Assembly: GCA_016214105.1 (NCBI GenBank)
Contig: JACRPD010000002.1
Span: 1 to 12,731, forward strand
DNA from: Candidatus Magasanikiibacteriota bacterium
GTDB lineage: Bacteria > Patescibacteriota > Patescibacteriia > Magasanikbacterales > UBA922
Length of the DNA stretch: 12,731 nt
Direction of reading: 5' to 3'
Shown here: positions 12,595-12,731 of the stretch, piece by piece
Position numbering within the stretch: the stretch's first letter is position 1
How the letters are laid out: each line of letters begins with the position of its first letter
Position numbers and translations under genes: made by a program
Notes under the pieces: generated by a model
Database searches by the model: none
Told to the model about the DNA's origin: nothing
Seen by the model: the letters and a program-made list of their open reading frames with translations, nothing else

Positions 12595-12731
12595 GTGTAC
12601 CCCATATAATAGACACAGCGTTTGACCAGCGCTGTGTTTTAATATTAATATATATGGCATATGTCCAATCCCATTACGCCCGAAATCCGGGCCAAAATCC
12701 TCTCGGCCATTAAAGACGATGGAATCTCCAT
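12595..12731 (+). mobile_element. Left end of an insertion sequence (continues past the window)
   Basis: The inferred boundary is at about 12595-12600, where TGTGTACCCC begins. A perfect 8-bp dyad, ACACAGCG (12613-12620) and CGCTGTGT (12630-12637), is followed by TTTT, and then the transposase start at 12661. A TTGACC (12622-12627) with AT-rich sequence 15-17 bp downstream could be a weak promoter. The right end and any target duplication are outside the window. Confidence 0.5.
12661..12731 (+). CDS. Transposase, N-terminal helix-turn-helix part (runs off the right edge)
   Basis: From the ATG at 12661-12663 the + strand reads MSNPITPEIRAKILSAIKDD, GIS and on to the edge without a stop. The 'ITPEIRAKILSAIKDDGIS' pattern is the start of a helix-turn-helix transposase subunit, of the kind found in IS3- or IS481-type elements. 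Which family cannot be decided from 23 codons. The DDE catalytic part would lie to the right. No clear Shine-Dalgarno sequence is present. Confidence 0.6.
   Translation, partial: MSNPITPEIRAKILSAIKDDGIS

Noticed and set aside
12325..12660. Reverse-strand frame of 111 residues across the template-like segment, as a real gene
   Set aside because: Its Met and first 20 or so residues come from the IS end, and the part after the repeat looks like translated non-coding DNA. The Asn-rich part is better explained as a DGR repeat.

Overview
The window most likely comes from a Candidate Phyla Radiation (Patescibacteria) genome, probably of the Parcubacteria/Falkowbacteria kind. That placement is an inference. 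It rests on the combination of DUF4012, DUF2339 and membrane-anchored Ig-like surface proteins, a NIF3-type protein and a diversity-generating-retroelement (DGR) type reverse transcriptase, together with short spacers and an almost complete lack of Shine-Dalgarno sequences. UGA is used as a stop codon (end of the thrombospondin-repeat gene), so the recoded Gracilibacteria/Absconditabacteria lineages are unlikely.

Layout, left to right. 1-203 (-): first 67 codons of hisS. 283-567 (-): a TrpR-like regulator of the YerC/YecD family. It has a good promoter, a palindrome just after the predicted transcription start, and an intrinsic terminator between it and hisS. 600-981: a GC-rich intergenic stretch packed with inverted repeats. 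982-1365 (+): a DUF302 protein, the only complete gene on the + strand. 1408-10052 (-): five genes in one direction: a thrombospondin type 3 repeat surface protein, a DUF2339 multi-pass membrane protein, a DUF11/Ig-like single-pass surface protein, a DUF4012 protein with an N-terminal zinc knuckle, and enolase. Transcription runs from enolase toward the thrombospondin-repeat gene. 10181-11155 (-): a NIF3 family protein with its own promoter. 11277-12307 (-): a broken DGR-type reverse transcriptase. 12447-12580 (-): a template-repeat-like segment. 12595-12731 (+): the left end of an insertion sequence with the start of its transposase.

How the genes may work together. DUF4012, DUF11-like, DUF2339 and the thrombospondin-repeat protein all look like cell-envelope proteins with large outward-facing parts, and probably form a surface or envelope module. 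Enolase heads the run and has its own extended -10 promoter. NIF3, hisS and the TrpR-like regulator look like housekeeping genes.

The accessory part is the right end. The reverse transcriptase has the motif 4 form GNLTSQ that marks DGR enzymes, and upstream of it lies an Asn-codon-rich segment that reads like a DGR template/variable repeat. The enzyme carries several lesions (a TAG stop, a one-base frameshift, a 3' internal deletion and a probable frameshift at an 11-base C tract), and an IS has landed beside the template. This looks like a decaying or inactivated retroelement, unless the lesions are assembly errors. No variable-repeat target gene is visible in the window.

Two smaller signals cut across the region: degenerate 7-bp-period repeat arrays at gene junctions and inside the DUF4012 gene, and a 41-bp remnant copy of the DUF11-like gene's 3' end located 3 kb away.
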